A stretch of DNA of 64,000 nt from Gemmobacter caeni. GTDB lineage: Bacteria; Pseudomonadota; Alphaproteobacteria; Rhodobacterales; Rhodobacteraceae. The notes under the pieces are model-generated. The model had not been told where the DNA came from and did not search any database. It worked only from the letters and a program-made list of their open reading frames with translations. The DNA lies in NCBI RefSeq assembly GCF_003054195.1, contig NZ_QBKP01000002.1, positions 265,970-329,969 on the forward strand. Direction: 5' to 3'. Of this stretch, positions 42,315-50,998 are shown in pieces; position 1 is the first letter of the stretch; every line of letters starts with the position of its first letter. The translations under genes were made by a program, and so were the position numbers.

Positions 42315-42914
42315 GTGAGCCGGCGATTCGTGACCCCCTTGACCGCTTGCGGGCGCCGGATCGGCGCGGGTCTCCTGTCGGCCCTGCTCGCCTGCGCCCC
42401 GGCGCTCGCCGATCCGGCCCTCGGGGAGACCTGGCTCATCGGGGTCTCCCTCGGGTCCGACCTCTCCCCCCTCCCGAGCGAGACGCGACATCTCGGCTAC
42501 GAGCTGTCCGGCGGGGAGCGGGTGAGCTTCGAGGACTGGTACCAGGTCCGGGTCCCGGACCTGCGGCTGGATTTCCTCACCGAGCTGACCCCGGATCTCG
42601 GCCTCATCTGGGGGGTCGGGACCGGGGAGTACGGGGAGAAGTACCGCATCGACCCGAGCCTTCGCGTGGGGCTTCTCTACACTAGACCTGTGGGGCGCAA
42701 CGGGGTCCTCTCCCTGCGCCTCACGACCCGCGTCGGCGGGCGCCTTCGGGAACGCGCCTGCACAGCCGATTACGGGGATATCGGCGGGGTGCAGCGGGTC
42801 AACTGCCGCCTGGCCGCCACCCCCCTCGAGCCGAGCGAGACCCTCGACTATCTCTGGGACGAAAAGCCCGGAGATCGCCTTCAGGCCTCCGTCGGCCTCA
42901 TCTTCCGTTTCTGA
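42315..42914 (+). CDS. small outer-membrane beta-barrel-like protein
   Basis: A 199-residue exported protein (signal ending APALA). The mature part has alternating beta strands and ends in Phe (GLIFRF), as outer-membrane barrels do. I choose the GTG at 42315 (GGGAG 6 bases before) because the predicted transcript starts near the ATG at 42291. Function unknown; it lies between adhesin and protease genes, so it may help anchor or display them. Confidence 0.65.
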   Translation: MSRRFVTPLTACGRRIGAGLLSALLACAPALADPALGETWLIGVSLGSDLSPLPSETRHLGYELSGGERVSFEDWYQVRVPDLRLDFLTELTPDLGLIWGVGTGEYGEKYRIDPSLRVGLLYTRPVGRNGVLSLRLTTRVGGRLRERACTADYGDIGGVQRVNCRLAATPLEPSETLDYLWDEKPGDRLQASVGLIFRF

Positions 42915-42915
42915 T

Positions 42916-42930
42916 TATCATGCGAAAAAG
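42916..42930 (+). promoter_or_regulatory. -10 box and GCGAAAAAG element before the protease gene
   Basis: TATCAT (42916-42921) is followed directly by GCGAAAAAG, then the ribosome site GGAG. No good -35 is visible, so an activator or a different sigma factor may be needed. Confidence 0.5.
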
Positions 42931-42939
42931 GAGAACAGC

Positions 42940-43854
42940 ATGACGTTTCGCAAAATCGCCGCCCTGGCGGCCGCTCTCACCGCCTGGACCGGGTTCGCCC
43001 AGGCCCAGGATCTGACCTTCGGGACCCTGTCTACCCCGCCCGTCCAGTCCTGGATGAGCGCGGACATCGGGGCCGCCTGGTCCCAGGGCTATCGCGGGAA
43101 GGGGGCGACGGTGACCGTGATCGACGATTTCACCTCCTCCTCCTATCTGGTCGGTCGCCTTTCGGGCGGCTGGACGGTCGGAACCCACGGGACGATGACC
43201 TATCTCCAGTCCTCGCTGGTGGCACCTGAGGCCGCCTTCCGCATTCGGGACTTCTCGAACACCCGTTCGGTCGCGCTGGCCAAGGGGTTCAACGTGATCA
43301 ACCTGAGCTACGGTATGTTCGCGGAGGCCGGTTATGACGTCGGCAACATCTGGTGGGGAGCCCGTGAAGGGTCCGTGATCAACCACGCCCGGACCGGCAA
43401 CGCCCTCGTGGTGAAGGCGGCAGGGAATGACGGGATCGCCCTCGGCACCGCGACGATCTTCGGGGATCAGGACTATCTGTCCTCCGCCCTGATCGGGACC
43501 CGTTCCGCGATCTTCGTGGGTGCGCTCGAGCGCAACGGCAGCGTGGACGCCCCCGCCGCCCTGGCATCGTACTCGAACACGGCAGGATCGGACGTCCGGG
43601 TGCAGAACCAGTTCCTGACGGTCGGGGTCGATACGGCCACGATGAACCTTGCCGGCACCTCCTTCGCCGCGCCGATCATCTCCGGCTACGGAGCGATCCT
43701 GCATTCGAAATTCCGGACCGCGACCCCCACCCAGATCGCGAACCGGCTCCTGGACACCGCCCGGACGGACACGGTGATCAACTACGACCCGTCCGTTTAT
43801 GGTCGGGGCGAAGCGAGCCTGAGCCGTGCGCTCGCCCCCGCCTCGATCAACTGA
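42940..43854 (+). CDS. secreted subtilisin-like serine protease
   Basis: A 304-residue S8 protease with a signal peptide (cleaved after AQA). The triad is VTVIDDF (Asp), VGTHGTMT (His) and LAGTSFAAPIISG (Ser); KAAGNDG is the oxyanion Asn region. All key residues are present. There is no prodomain, no autotransporter barrel and no anchor, so it is probably free in the periplasm or medium. Processing of the neighbouring adhesins or pilins is an inference from context. Confidence 0.9.
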   Translation: MTFRKIAALAAALTAWTGFAQAQDLTFGTLSTPPVQSWMSADIGAAWSQGYRGKGATVTVIDDFTSSSYLVGRLSGGWTVGTHGTMTYLQSSLVAPEAAFRIRDFSNTRSVALAKGFNVINLSYGMFAEAGYDVGNIWWGAREGSVINHARTGNALVVKAAGNDGIALGTATIFGDQDYLSSALIGTRSAIFVGALERNGSVDAPAALASYSNTAGSDVRVQNQFLTVGVDTATMNLAGTSFAAPIISGYGAILHSKFRTATPTQIANRLLDTARTDTVINYDPSVYGRGEASLSRALAPASIN

Positions 43855-43884
43855 CCCTCTCCCCGAAAAGGGACGGGAGCCACA

Positions 43885-43906
43885 GGGGCCGCCCGAGGGC
43901 GGCCCC
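43885..43906 (+). terminator. terminator after the protease gene
   Basis: A perfect 10-bp stem (GGGGCCGCCC / GGGCGGCCCC) with a 2-base gap, followed by TTT, 31 bp after the stop. Confidence 0.8.
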
Positions 43907-43924
43907 TTTCGCGTCTCAGGTTTA

Positions 43925-43958
43925 TGTGGATAACGGGGTGAAGATACTTTTTCGCAAC
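43925..43958 (+). promoter_or_regulatory. thin-pilus operon promoter with DnaA-box and TTTTTCGCAA element
   Basis: GATACT (43943-43948) runs into TTTTTCGCAAC (43948-43958). The -35 is weak and the region is overlaid by TGTGGATAA (43925-43933), a perfect DnaA box on the - strand. DnaA or the DnaA-domain protein of this element could regulate here. Confidence 0.55.
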
Positions 43959-44031
43959 TGATGTGCCCCGTATAACCGGGCATGGAGAGGTCCGGCCCGC
44001 CCGGGCCCTGACAGGTTCATAGAGGGGCTTC

Positions 44032-44571
44032 ATGCGAACAAGGTTCAGGAAGACGGGGGTCGTGATCCTCCTCGCGCTGCTGGGGCAGGCGGTGTCCGCA
44101 CAGGAGGTGGCCGTCAATCGCGATCCCTTCAGCGCGCCGGATATCGGAGAGGTGGTCCGGGCCGCCGACTATGATCGTGTTGCGAAAATCACCGCTGAGC
44201 TGGTCGAGCAAAAGCTTTCCGACCTTGAACAGTCCATCATCACGGAGGTCGAGCGTCGCCTCTCGTCGATGCTCGACCGTCGCCTGACCGAGTTCTCGCA
44301 GCAGATGGACGAGCGGATGGAGGCGCGACTGTCCGAGATGGCGGGTGTCGTCTCCGGCCTTCGGGATGAGGTCCCGGCAGAGATCGAACGGGCGATCGCC
44401 GAGCGGGTGCGCGCCGGATCCTCGGACGCGGCCGCGATGGGACTGTTGCCCGAGGGGTCCGCCTTCGTCGCCTGTGTCGACGGCAAGGCGCTCTATCGGG
44501 ACGCCGGCGGCTCCACCTTCTACGCAGATGATTCCATGGGGGGCTCCGGTGTATCGCGTTGCAGCAACTAG
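44032..44571 (+). CDS. exported coiled-coil protein at the head of the pilus operon
   Basis: A 179-residue protein with a signal peptide (cleaved after AVSA), a long coiled coil (~50-125) and a C-terminal segment with two Cys (FVACVDGKALYRDAGG..CSN). It overlaps the secretin gene by ~23 bp. Position suggests a PilM-like role, but I see no sequence match. Probably a periplasmic pilus-assembly factor. Confidence 0.65.
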   Translation: MRTRFRKTGVVILLALLGQAVSAQEVAVNRDPFSAPDIGEVVRAADYDRVAKITAELVEQKLSDLEQSIITEVERRLSSMLDRRLTEFSQQMDERMEARLSEMAGVVSGLRDEVPAEIERAIAERVRAGSSDAAAMGLLPEGSAFVACVDGKALYRDAGGSTFYADDSMGGSGVSRCSN

Positions 44572-46036
44572 CGTTCTGATCCTGCTGGCCGCCTGCGGCC
44601 CGCTCCCTGATCCCAAGCCCCTCAAAGGGGCGGACACCACCGCACGTCAGGTGAACCAGCGATTCACCGAGCGTCAGACCGAGGCGGTCACCCGGGTTCC
44701 CATTTCGAGGAGCGCGTTTCGGGCGGTGGAGATGGACACGTCGATCCGCTCGGACCTGGCGAACAGAGAGCTCGATCTCCGTTTCGCGGAGGGGGCGACC
44801 CTCAAGGACATGATCACGGTGCTCGGCACCGTAAACGTCCCCATCGTGGTGAACGGTGAGGAGGGGATGGACGGGGTTCTCGAGAGCAGGCTACCCTTCT
44901 CCTCCTACAAGGGGACGCTCGGGAACCTGCTCGACATCCTGCGTCGTGCAAACGCGATCATCTCTGTGCAGCGGGGGGATTTCATCTATCTCGGCACGCT
45001 GGCGCGCTACTCCGTCGACCTGCCCCAGGACGCGGACATCATGGGGACGATCGCCTCCGAGATCGAATCCCTCGGCGGCGAGGACGTGGTGCAGTCCGTC
45101 ACCAGCGGTCAGCTGATCTACAAGGCGAAGCCCGACGTCCATGACAGCCTGATCGGGCCCTTCCTGAGCCGGGTGTCGAACAACCTGGCCATGGTCACCA
45201 TGCAGGTTGCCGTGGTCTCCCTCGCGCTGAATGACAGCACCTCCCAGGGGTTTGACTGGAACGCTTTCAAACTGGGCGTGACAACCGTCAACCAGCAGGC
45301 CGCCTCAGGCGGAACGGGCGGAGCAGACGGTGGCGGAGCAGACGGTGGCGGAGCCGACGGGCCGAGCACAGCGGACGGGGTCCCCTCGCTCGGCAGCGTG
45401 ATCGATGCGAGCGCGAACGCCTTCCGCATCGGGCGCACCGTCGAGGGGTCCCTGTTCGGGAAGGCGGCCACCTTCACCATCGGCGGCGCGCTCAACTTCC
45501 TGTCCACCTTCGGCGATACGGAGATCTCCCAGAACGTGGAGCTCAGGACCGTCTCCGGCCAGGAGGTTGTGCTCCGCTCCGGCCAGGAGGTCCCCTATGT
45601 CAAGGGGGTCAGCAACACCGTCTCTGACGGGACGACGACCGGATCAGTCGAGACGGAGAAGATCCAGACCGGCCTCACCCTGACCATGCGCCCCTTCTTC
45701 GACAGCGCGACCGGGCTCGTCACGCTGAACATGAACATGGAACAGCGCCAGATCCTTCAGTTCGTTGAGCTGAGCGCGGGGGACGGGGTCGGCACGATCA
45801 CCCAGCCGCTCACGCAGGACCAGAACCTCACGGACCTGATCCGGACCCCGGTTGGCCAGACGATCGTGGTCGGCGGGATCCAGAACGACAGCGTGTCCCG
45901 CACGATGACCCAACCCTCGATCATCCGCAACACGGCCGCGGGGGATCTGCTCGGGTCGGAGAACCGCAATATCTCCCGCAACGCCTTCTTCGTTGTGGTG
46001 CGCCCGACCGTGACCATTTTCGAGAGGGTCGACTGA
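44549..46036 (+). CDS. pilN: PilN-type secretin lipoprotein of the thin pilus
   Basis: A 495-residue outer-membrane secretin. The signal VYRVAATSVLILLAAC gives a lipidated Cys16. The N-terminal half carries secretin N-domains (TLKDMITVLGTVNVPIVV; LGNLLDILRRANAIISVQRGDFIYL). The C-terminal half is the secretin barrel, with VELRTVSGQEVVLRSGQEVPYV and TPVGQTIVVGGI. A Gly/Ala/Asp repeat insert stands at ~255-270. Start is GTG 44549, with GGGGGG before it; ATG 44528 is the alternative. It overlaps pilO by 1 bp. Confidence 0.88.
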   Translation: MYRVAATSVLILLAACGPLPDPKPLKGADTTARQVNQRFTERQTEAVTRVPISRSAFRAVEMDTSIRSDLANRELDLRFAEGATLKDMITVLGTVNVPIVVNGEEGMDGVLESRLPFSSYKGTLGNLLDILRRANAIISVQRGDFIYLGTLARYSVDLPQDADIMGTIASEIESLGGEDVVQSVTSGQLIYKAKPDVHDSLIGPFLSRVSNNLAMVTMQVAVVSLALNDSTSQGFDWNAFKLGVTTVNQQAASGGTGGADGGGADGGGADGPSTADGVPSLGSVIDASANAFRIGRTVEGSLFGKAATFTIGGALNFLSTFGDTEISQNVELRTVSGQEVVLRSGQEVPYVKGVSNTVSDGTTTGSVETEKIQTGLTLTMRPFFDSATGLVTLNMNMEQRQILQFVELSAGDGVGTITQPLTQDQNLTDLIRTPVGQTIVVGGIQNDSVSRTMTQPSIIRNTAAGDLLGSENRNISRNAFFVVVRPTVTIFERVD

Positions 46037-47532
46037 TGAGCGAGAAGGAGACGCGTCCGGACACCGAAACGGGTCCGGATCAGACCTGGTCCGAGGTGAA
46101 GGGATCGGAGGCTCAGCCGACGCAGCCCGCGGCGAGCGCATCTGAGGCGGACTGGTTCCGCGACCTCGCCACGATGTCGTTCCACGCGCCGAGGACGGAC
46201 GGTGATGAGCCGGAGAAAGGGCCCTCACCGGTGGAGGAGGTGAGTGTCGCCCCTGAAGACGGTCCCGACACGAGCACGCCGTCGCGCCCTGCGATCAGGA
46301 AGCGCCTGAGCGCCCTGTTCGGAAGGCGCCGGACAGAGCCCCCCGCCCCCACCGGAGTGGAGACCTTTTCGACCGATACGCCCTCCCACGAGGACCATCC
46401 TCAGTCGAAAACGCAGCTCGCTGAGAGCGGTGGCGACGGGGACATGTCAGACCCGGATCGCGAACCCGAAGCGCCCGCTGATGAGCCGGTCCCTCGGAAA
46501 CGGGGCGTCCCGACCCTTCGCTTGTTCCGCGCGAAAGCGTCGCGTCCGATCGAGGCCGAGGGCGATCAGGCGGCGGGTGAGCCTGACCTGCCCGAGGCGT
46601 CGGCGCTGGGCGAGGGGGCGGATCCCGTCACCCCCGGTCCTGACGCGCGCCCCCCCCTTGTACAGCGCCTGAAGACCGGTCTCGACCGGGGCGACCTCGT
46701 CACCCGTGGCCTCAGGGGGGCGCGCGCGCAGAAGAAAAGGCGCGAGCCGGGTGGGACCGGGACGGACAAGGCGCGCGGCTACCCCCCGATCCAGGTCATT
46801 CTGGGCTGGATCGAGGAGAGCTCCCGCAAGGACGTCCTGGAACACGCACGCGGTTTCGCGGCCGACCATATCGAGACCCTGGAGACCGCCTGGATCGCCA
46901 TGGCGGAGTTTCGGGGCGGGACCCTGTTCGAGATCCATGAGGGGGGCGGGGGCTACGCCTACCTGCCTGAGCTGATCGAGGGGATGAGCCGGGATCCGGA
47001 TCAGATCCTCTGGGTCCCATCAGGCATGAAGATGAACCGGGTCGTGACCCTCTCGATCGTCGAGGGCCGCCCCTTCTCGATGATGCTGAACGAGGCGGAC
47101 AGCGCCCGCGTGCGCGCCTCCGGCCAGCTCCCCGTGGAGCGGACCGGACGCATGAAACGGCTCCAGCCGCGCGGCACCCCGGTACTCGTTCTCGGCGCGA
47201 CCCTGTTCGGGTTGAGCTTCGCCGCCCTGAGCGCCTCCGCCTACCTGGCCATCGGGATCGACCAGCAGCCGATCCCGTCCCTCTCCTACAACCCCGAAAA
47301 CCTGCCGCACGCTCAGATCGTGACCCTTTCGGACGCGCTGCGCGAGGACCGTTGGGTGTCACGCATTCAGTTCGAGAACGGGACCTGGCGGGCGGAGTTC
47401 GAAACCTTCGATGAGCTGATCCTGCCCGAGGATACCGAGGCGGCTCAGAGGATCATCGACGAGGCGGTCGAGCGGGACGGGGTCCTGCAAGAGGAGCGGG
47501 AACGCAAGATCAGGGAGATGCAGGCGCGATGA
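46036..47532 (+). CDS. pilO: PilO (PilO2-type) thin-pilus assembly protein
   Basis: A 498-residue protein. The first ~235 residues are charged and disordered, longer than in IncI PilO. Then come an actin-like/bitopic domain (~250-370, YPPIQVILGWIEES...YAYLPELIEG...LWVPSGMKMNRVVTLSIVEGRPF), one membrane segment (~380-410) and a small periplasmic domain. PilO links the ATPase side to the secretin. It overlaps neighbours on both sides (TGATG, ATGA). Confidence 0.78.
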   Translation: MSEKETRPDTETGPDQTWSEVKGSEAQPTQPAASASEADWFRDLATMSFHAPRTDGDEPEKGPSPVEEVSVAPEDGPDTSTPSRPAIRKRLSALFGRRRTEPPAPTGVETFSTDTPSHEDHPQSKTQLAESGGDGDMSDPDREPEAPADEPVPRKRGVPTLRLFRAKASRPIEAEGDQAAGEPDLPEASALGEGADPVTPGPDARPPLVQRLKTGLDRGDLVTRGLRGARAQKKRREPGGTGTDKARGYPPIQVILGWIEESSRKDVLEHARGFAADHIETLETAWIAMAEFRGGTLFEIHEGGGGYAYLPELIEGMSRDPDQILWVPSGMKMNRVVTLSIVEGRPFSMMLNEADSARVRASGQLPVERTGRMKRLQPRGTPVLVLGATLFGLSFAALSASAYLAIGIDQQPIPSLSYNPENLPHAQIVTLSDALREDRWVSRIQFENGTWRAEFETFDELILPEDTEAAQRIIDEAVERDGVLQEERERKIREMQAR

Positions 47533-47966
47533 GAAAACGGATCATCATCGGGGCGCTCCTCGCGCTGGGCGCCCTCGGACAGGCGGGCCTCGCCTGGAAC
47601 ATGACGCGGCTCGCGGCAGACAATGAACGGCTCGCTGCGACCGCCTGGACGAAAGCGGATGCGCTTTGTCGGCAGGCGGTGGAACAGGTCGGGACCGTGA
47701 CCGAGGGGACCGGCTTCTTCACCGCGAACCGGGCCCTGACTCCGGATGAGGACTGGCGGGTCGTCCTGATGGACGCCTCGAGTGTCATCTCGCACTGCTC
47801 AACTCGTCGGATGACCTTTTTCTGCATGGGACGCGCCTGCGGGGAGATCACCGATCGGGCGACGACCCTGTCGAACCTGGAGGAGCAGCTCGTCGCCCCG
47901 TCCCCGTCCGACATCTTGCGGACGGAGCCGGTCAAGATCTCCTTCCGCCTTCAGGAGGTGCGCTGA
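47529..47966 (+). CDS. PilP-position exported protein
   Basis: A 145-residue protein with an N-terminal signal or membrane anchor (MRKRIIIGALLALGALGQAGLA). The mature part has four Cys (CRQ, CST, CMGRACG) that may form disulphides. It overlaps pilO by 4 bp and the next gene by 1 bp. The position is that of PilP, which helps secretin assembly in IncI plasmids, but the sequence match is not clear. Confidence 0.65.
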   Translation: MRKRIIIGALLALGALGQAGLAWNMTRLAADNERLAATAWTKADALCRQAVEQVGTVTEGTGFFTANRALTPDEDWRVVLMDASSVISHCSTRRMTFFCMGRACGEITDRATTLSNLEEQLVAPSPSDILRTEPVKISFRLQEVR

Positions 47967-48193
47967 TGCGCCTGAACCCGCTTTTCTTCCTTCTGCGCAT
48001 GAACTGGTCCTCCGGCCGGATGCGGGCCTTTGACCTCGCCATCGCGCTCCTCTCCCTCGGCTACGGGCTCTGGTCCGGCAGTCATCTCCTGATCTGGGTC
48101 GGCGTCGGGGCGGTGATCCTGTCCCTTATCAACCCGATGGGTCGAATCCAGAGGGGCCTCGCCTCCTTCCGCAAACCGGCCGGGAGGGGCTGA
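47966..48193 (+). CDS. small two-segment membrane protein
   Basis: A 75-residue protein with two hydrophobic segments (~20-38 and ~42-56) and a basic C-terminus. It overlaps both neighbours by 1 bp, which supports translation. It sits between the PilP-like protein and the ATPase, so it may be an inner-membrane platform part. Family unknown. Confidence 0.65.
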   Translation: MRLNPLFFLLRMNWSSGRMRAFDLAIALLSLGYGLWSGSHLLIWVGVGAVILSLINPMGRIQRGLASFRKPAGRG

Positions 48194-49779
48194 TGGATCA
48201 GGACCTCCTGACGAAGTCGACACCGCATCCGAACGATATCCGCCATCTGATCGGGGACGGGACCCGGGCGGATATCGGGGAGGAGCTGGTCTCGCGGGGC
48301 CTGATCAGCACGCGGGCACTTCAGGCGGCCCAGATGGAGCGCCAGGTAACGGGGGGACGTCTCGGACCGGTCCTCGTGCGCAACGGACTCCTGTCCCAGA
48401 AGGACCTGATCGGGACGATCCTTGAGGTCGCCCCGGAGGAGCTCGCGTCCGAGCGGGTCTCGCATTCCCGGATCCCGATCAAGGTCCTGCGTCAGTACAA
48501 GATCCTGCTCGCCGCGGAGACGGACGAGGTGATCTATGTGGCGACGCGGAACGACGAGCGGGTCGCCGCACAGGTCGTCCGCGAGTGGTACCCGGACCGG
48601 GAGATCCGCTTCGTCTCCTACAACCCGGGCCATATGACCGAGTTCCTGACCCGGATGCAGATGACGATCGGGGCGATGGGGGATGAGGAGGTCTCCGAGG
48701 ACGAGCGTCTCGAGGACCTGATTTACCGGGCCTATGAGAAGGGGGCGTCGGACATCCATGTCACCCCGAAGCCGCGCTCCTACTCCGTCTTCTTCCGGAT
48801 CCTCGGCGAACGTCACCTCGTGCATGAGGGGCCGCTGTCGGAATACCGGGCGCTCGTCGCCCAGATCAAGAACCGGGCCGGGATGGACATCGCGGAGAAC
48901 CGGCTCCCCCAGGACGGGGTCTTCAACATGGAGTTCGCCTCCAAGGTGGTCGACTTCCGGACCGTGACCGTTCCGGTTCAGGACGGGGAATACGTGGTGC
49001 TCCGGATCCTCGACCCGGACGCGGTGAGAAACAACCTCGACACGCTCGGGATCAGCCGGGTCGAGCAGTGGCGGCGCGGCTTCCGGCAGTCGAACGGGCT
49101 CTGCCTCATCTGCGGACCGACCGGATCGGGTAAGACGACCACGCTCAACGCGACCGTGTCAGAACTGGACCGGTTCGGGGAGGCGATCTTCACGGTCGAG
49201 GACCCGGTCGAATACCCGATCTCCTACGCCGGACAGGTCACGATCAACGACTCGATCGGCCTGACCTATCCGCGTGCGCTGCGCGCCTTCATGCGGGCGG
49301 ACCCGGACATCATCAATATCGGGGAGGTCAGGGACGAGGAGACGGCGCGGACGATGATCCGCGCCGCCGAGACAGGGCACATGGTGCTCGCCACCCTGCA
49401 CGCCTCCACGATCCGCGGCGCGATCAGCCGTCTGGAATACCTGAACATCCCCCCGCACGATCTGCGCTATATCACCCGGTCCATCATGGTGCAGAACCTG
49501 GTGAAGACCCTCTGCCGCTCCTGTGGCGGGGCGGGGTGCGAAAAATGCTTTGATACCGGGTATGCGGGCCGCACGATCGTGAGCGAGGTGCAGTACTTCC
49601 AGAACGAGGACGAGTTCGACCGGATGGAGCGGGGCGAGATCTTCTGGCCCTCCCTGATCTCCGACGCGGTTGATCTGATGGATCGCGGGGTTACCGACCT
49701 GCGTGAGCTGGACCGGGTCTACGGGGCCGCGGTCCATGAGGAGATCGCGCGGCGACGGGCTGGACGCGGCGAGGGGTGA
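48193..49779 (+). CDS. pilQ: PilQ-type (GspE/PilB family) pilus assembly ATPase
   Basis: A 528-residue ATPase. An MshEN/GspE N-terminal domain (DIGEELVSRGLISTRALQAAQMERQ..GGRLGPVLVRNGLLSQ) precedes the core: Walker A GPTGSGKTT (~308-316), FTVEDPVEYP (Asp box), DPDIINIGEVRDEETA (Walker B), TGHMVLATLHAST (His box) and the zinc site CRSCGGAGCEKC (~441-452). It drives pilus extension. In IncI plasmids this gene is called pilQ, which is not the secretin. Confidence 0.92.
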   Translation: MDQDLLTKSTPHPNDIRHLIGDGTRADIGEELVSRGLISTRALQAAQMERQVTGGRLGPVLVRNGLLSQKDLIGTILEVAPEELASERVSHSRIPIKVLRQYKILLAAETDEVIYVATRNDERVAAQVVREWYPDREIRFVSYNPGHMTEFLTRMQMTIGAMGDEEVSEDERLEDLIYRAYEKGASDIHVTPKPRSYSVFFRILGERHLVHEGPLSEYRALVAQIKNRAGMDIAENRLPQDGVFNMEFASKVVDFRTVTVPVQDGEYVVLRILDPDAVRNNLDTLGISRVEQWRRGFRQSNGLCLICGPTGSGKTTTLNATVSELDRFGEAIFTVEDPVEYPISYAGQVTINDSIGLTYPRALRAFMRADPDIINIGEVRDEETARTMIRAAETGHMVLATLHASTIRGAISRLEYLNIPPHDLRYITRSIMVQNLVKTLCRSCGGAGCEKCFDTGYAGRTIVSEVQYFQNEDEFDRMERGEIFWPSLISDAVDLMDRGVTDLRELDRVYGAAVHEEIARRRAGRGEG

Positions 49780-49783
49780 GATC

Positions 49784-50971
49784 GTGTATCAGCTGGTCAT
49801 GACGCTGATCACGATCGGCCTGTTCGCCGCCCTCCTTCTGGCCGGACAGTCCTATCTCGACCCGCAGCGGATCGTCTCCGTGGAGCGGGCGGAGTTCCTG
49901 CTGGCCGAGCGGAACCGGATCAACATCGCCCTGCGCGCCTATCGGGTGGCAAACGGGGTCCCCCTCGACGGCACGGGCTGGGAGGAGCGGGTCACACCGT
50001 TCCTGAAGGCCCCGATCCGTCCCCTTCCGGACGGGATGAGCTGGACTCTCCGATCTGAGGCGTCCGGTGGCAGCGTCTGTATCCAGCTCACCGGCGGGGT
50101 CAGCCTGCCGCCGATGTCGGAGAGCGTGACCTGTGAGCTCTCCGGTCCGACCGCCTGTTATGATCCGTTGGCGGTGGGCCTCATAGGTCAGCCCGGCTGG
50201 ACCGGCTGTGAGGGGATGCTCATCGTTGATGACGCGCTTCTCCGTTCCGTCGCCTCCCCGGCCGCCGGCGGGGACGGGAGTTTCGCCCTGACCGGCCCTG
50301 ACGGGGAGACCTACGGGTTCGGGGCGGGGGCCAGGACCGTCTTCACCGGACAGGTGACGGACATGTCGGACCTGTTCGAGGGGACCCTTTTCAACGGGGA
50401 CCTGTCGCACTGGCTGACGGGGCGCGTCACGACCATGTCGGACATGTTCCGTGGCGCCTCGGTGTTCAACCAGGCGATCGGGGAATGGGACACGAGCCAG
50501 GTCGTCTCCATGGACCGGATGTTTGACGGGGCGGCGGACTTCAACCAGGACCTGTCCGGATGGTGCGTCCCCCTCATCGGGTCCGCCCCGCCCGGTTTTG
50601 ACTCCGGTGCCGCCTCCTGGACCCTTGCGCGTCCGCTCTGGGGGGGCTGTCCGAGCGGTGAGCCGGTCATCTCGGTCACGCTCGGTGCCGGATCCGTCCC
50701 GGACGGGGAGATCGGGGTCACCTATCCGGGGTTCGATTTCTCGGGGCTCCTGACCCTGAGCGGGACGGAGGCCTCCGCGCTCAGCTGGACGGTGAGCACC
50801 CCGCCGCCGGGACTCGCCTTGAACCCCTCTGGCGTTCTCACGGGCACCCCCACCCAGGTGGGCGGTTTCAGCTTCGCCGTCGGCGTCTCCCACACGAGCG
50901 GGGTGTCGGACGCGCGCAATTACACGATCATCATCAATGACCCGGACGGGGCGCTCATCGTCGAGCCGTGA
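49784..50971 (+). CDS. pilin-like adhesin with BspA/DUF285-type and He_PIG domains
   Basis: A 395-residue protein. The GTG at 49784 follows GAGGGG by 7 bases. The N-terminus (MYQLVMTLITIGLFAALLLAGQSYL) is a pilin-like membrane helix with no leader peptide. A pilin-like globular part follows, then DUF285-type units (~180-265: MSDLFEGTLFNGDLSHWLTG, MSDMFRGASVFNQAIGEWD, MDRMFDGAADFNQDLSGW), then a He_PIG domain ending IIINDPDGALIVEP. The fusion puts an adhesin on a pilin stem, so a pilus-tip role is inferred. It lies between pilQ and pilR. Confidence 0.82.
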   Translation: MYQLVMTLITIGLFAALLLAGQSYLDPQRIVSVERAEFLLAERNRINIALRAYRVANGVPLDGTGWEERVTPFLKAPIRPLPDGMSWTLRSEASGGSVCIQLTGGVSLPPMSESVTCELSGPTACYDPLAVGLIGQPGWTGCEGMLIVDDALLRSVASPAAGGDGSFALTGPDGETYGFGAGARTVFTGQVTDMSDLFEGTLFNGDLSHWLTGRVTTMSDMFRGASVFNQAIGEWDTSQVVSMDRMFDGAADFNQDLSGWCVPLIGSAPPGFDSGAASWTLARPLWGGCPSGEPVISVTLGAGSVPDGEIGVTYPGFDFSGLLTLSGTEASALSWTVSTPPPGLALNPSGVLTGTPTQVGGFSFAVGVSHTSGVSDARNYTIIINDPDGALIVEP

Positions 50972-50998
50972 GCCGGGACGAGGGAAGGGGAGGGGCGT

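Noticed and set aside
44181-44191. GTTGCGAAAAT and the similar GTGCGAAAAATG near 49540 as operators
   Set aside because: Both are inside coding sequence (codons for Val-Ala-Lys and Cys-Glu-Lys-Cys) and are explained by the proteins.
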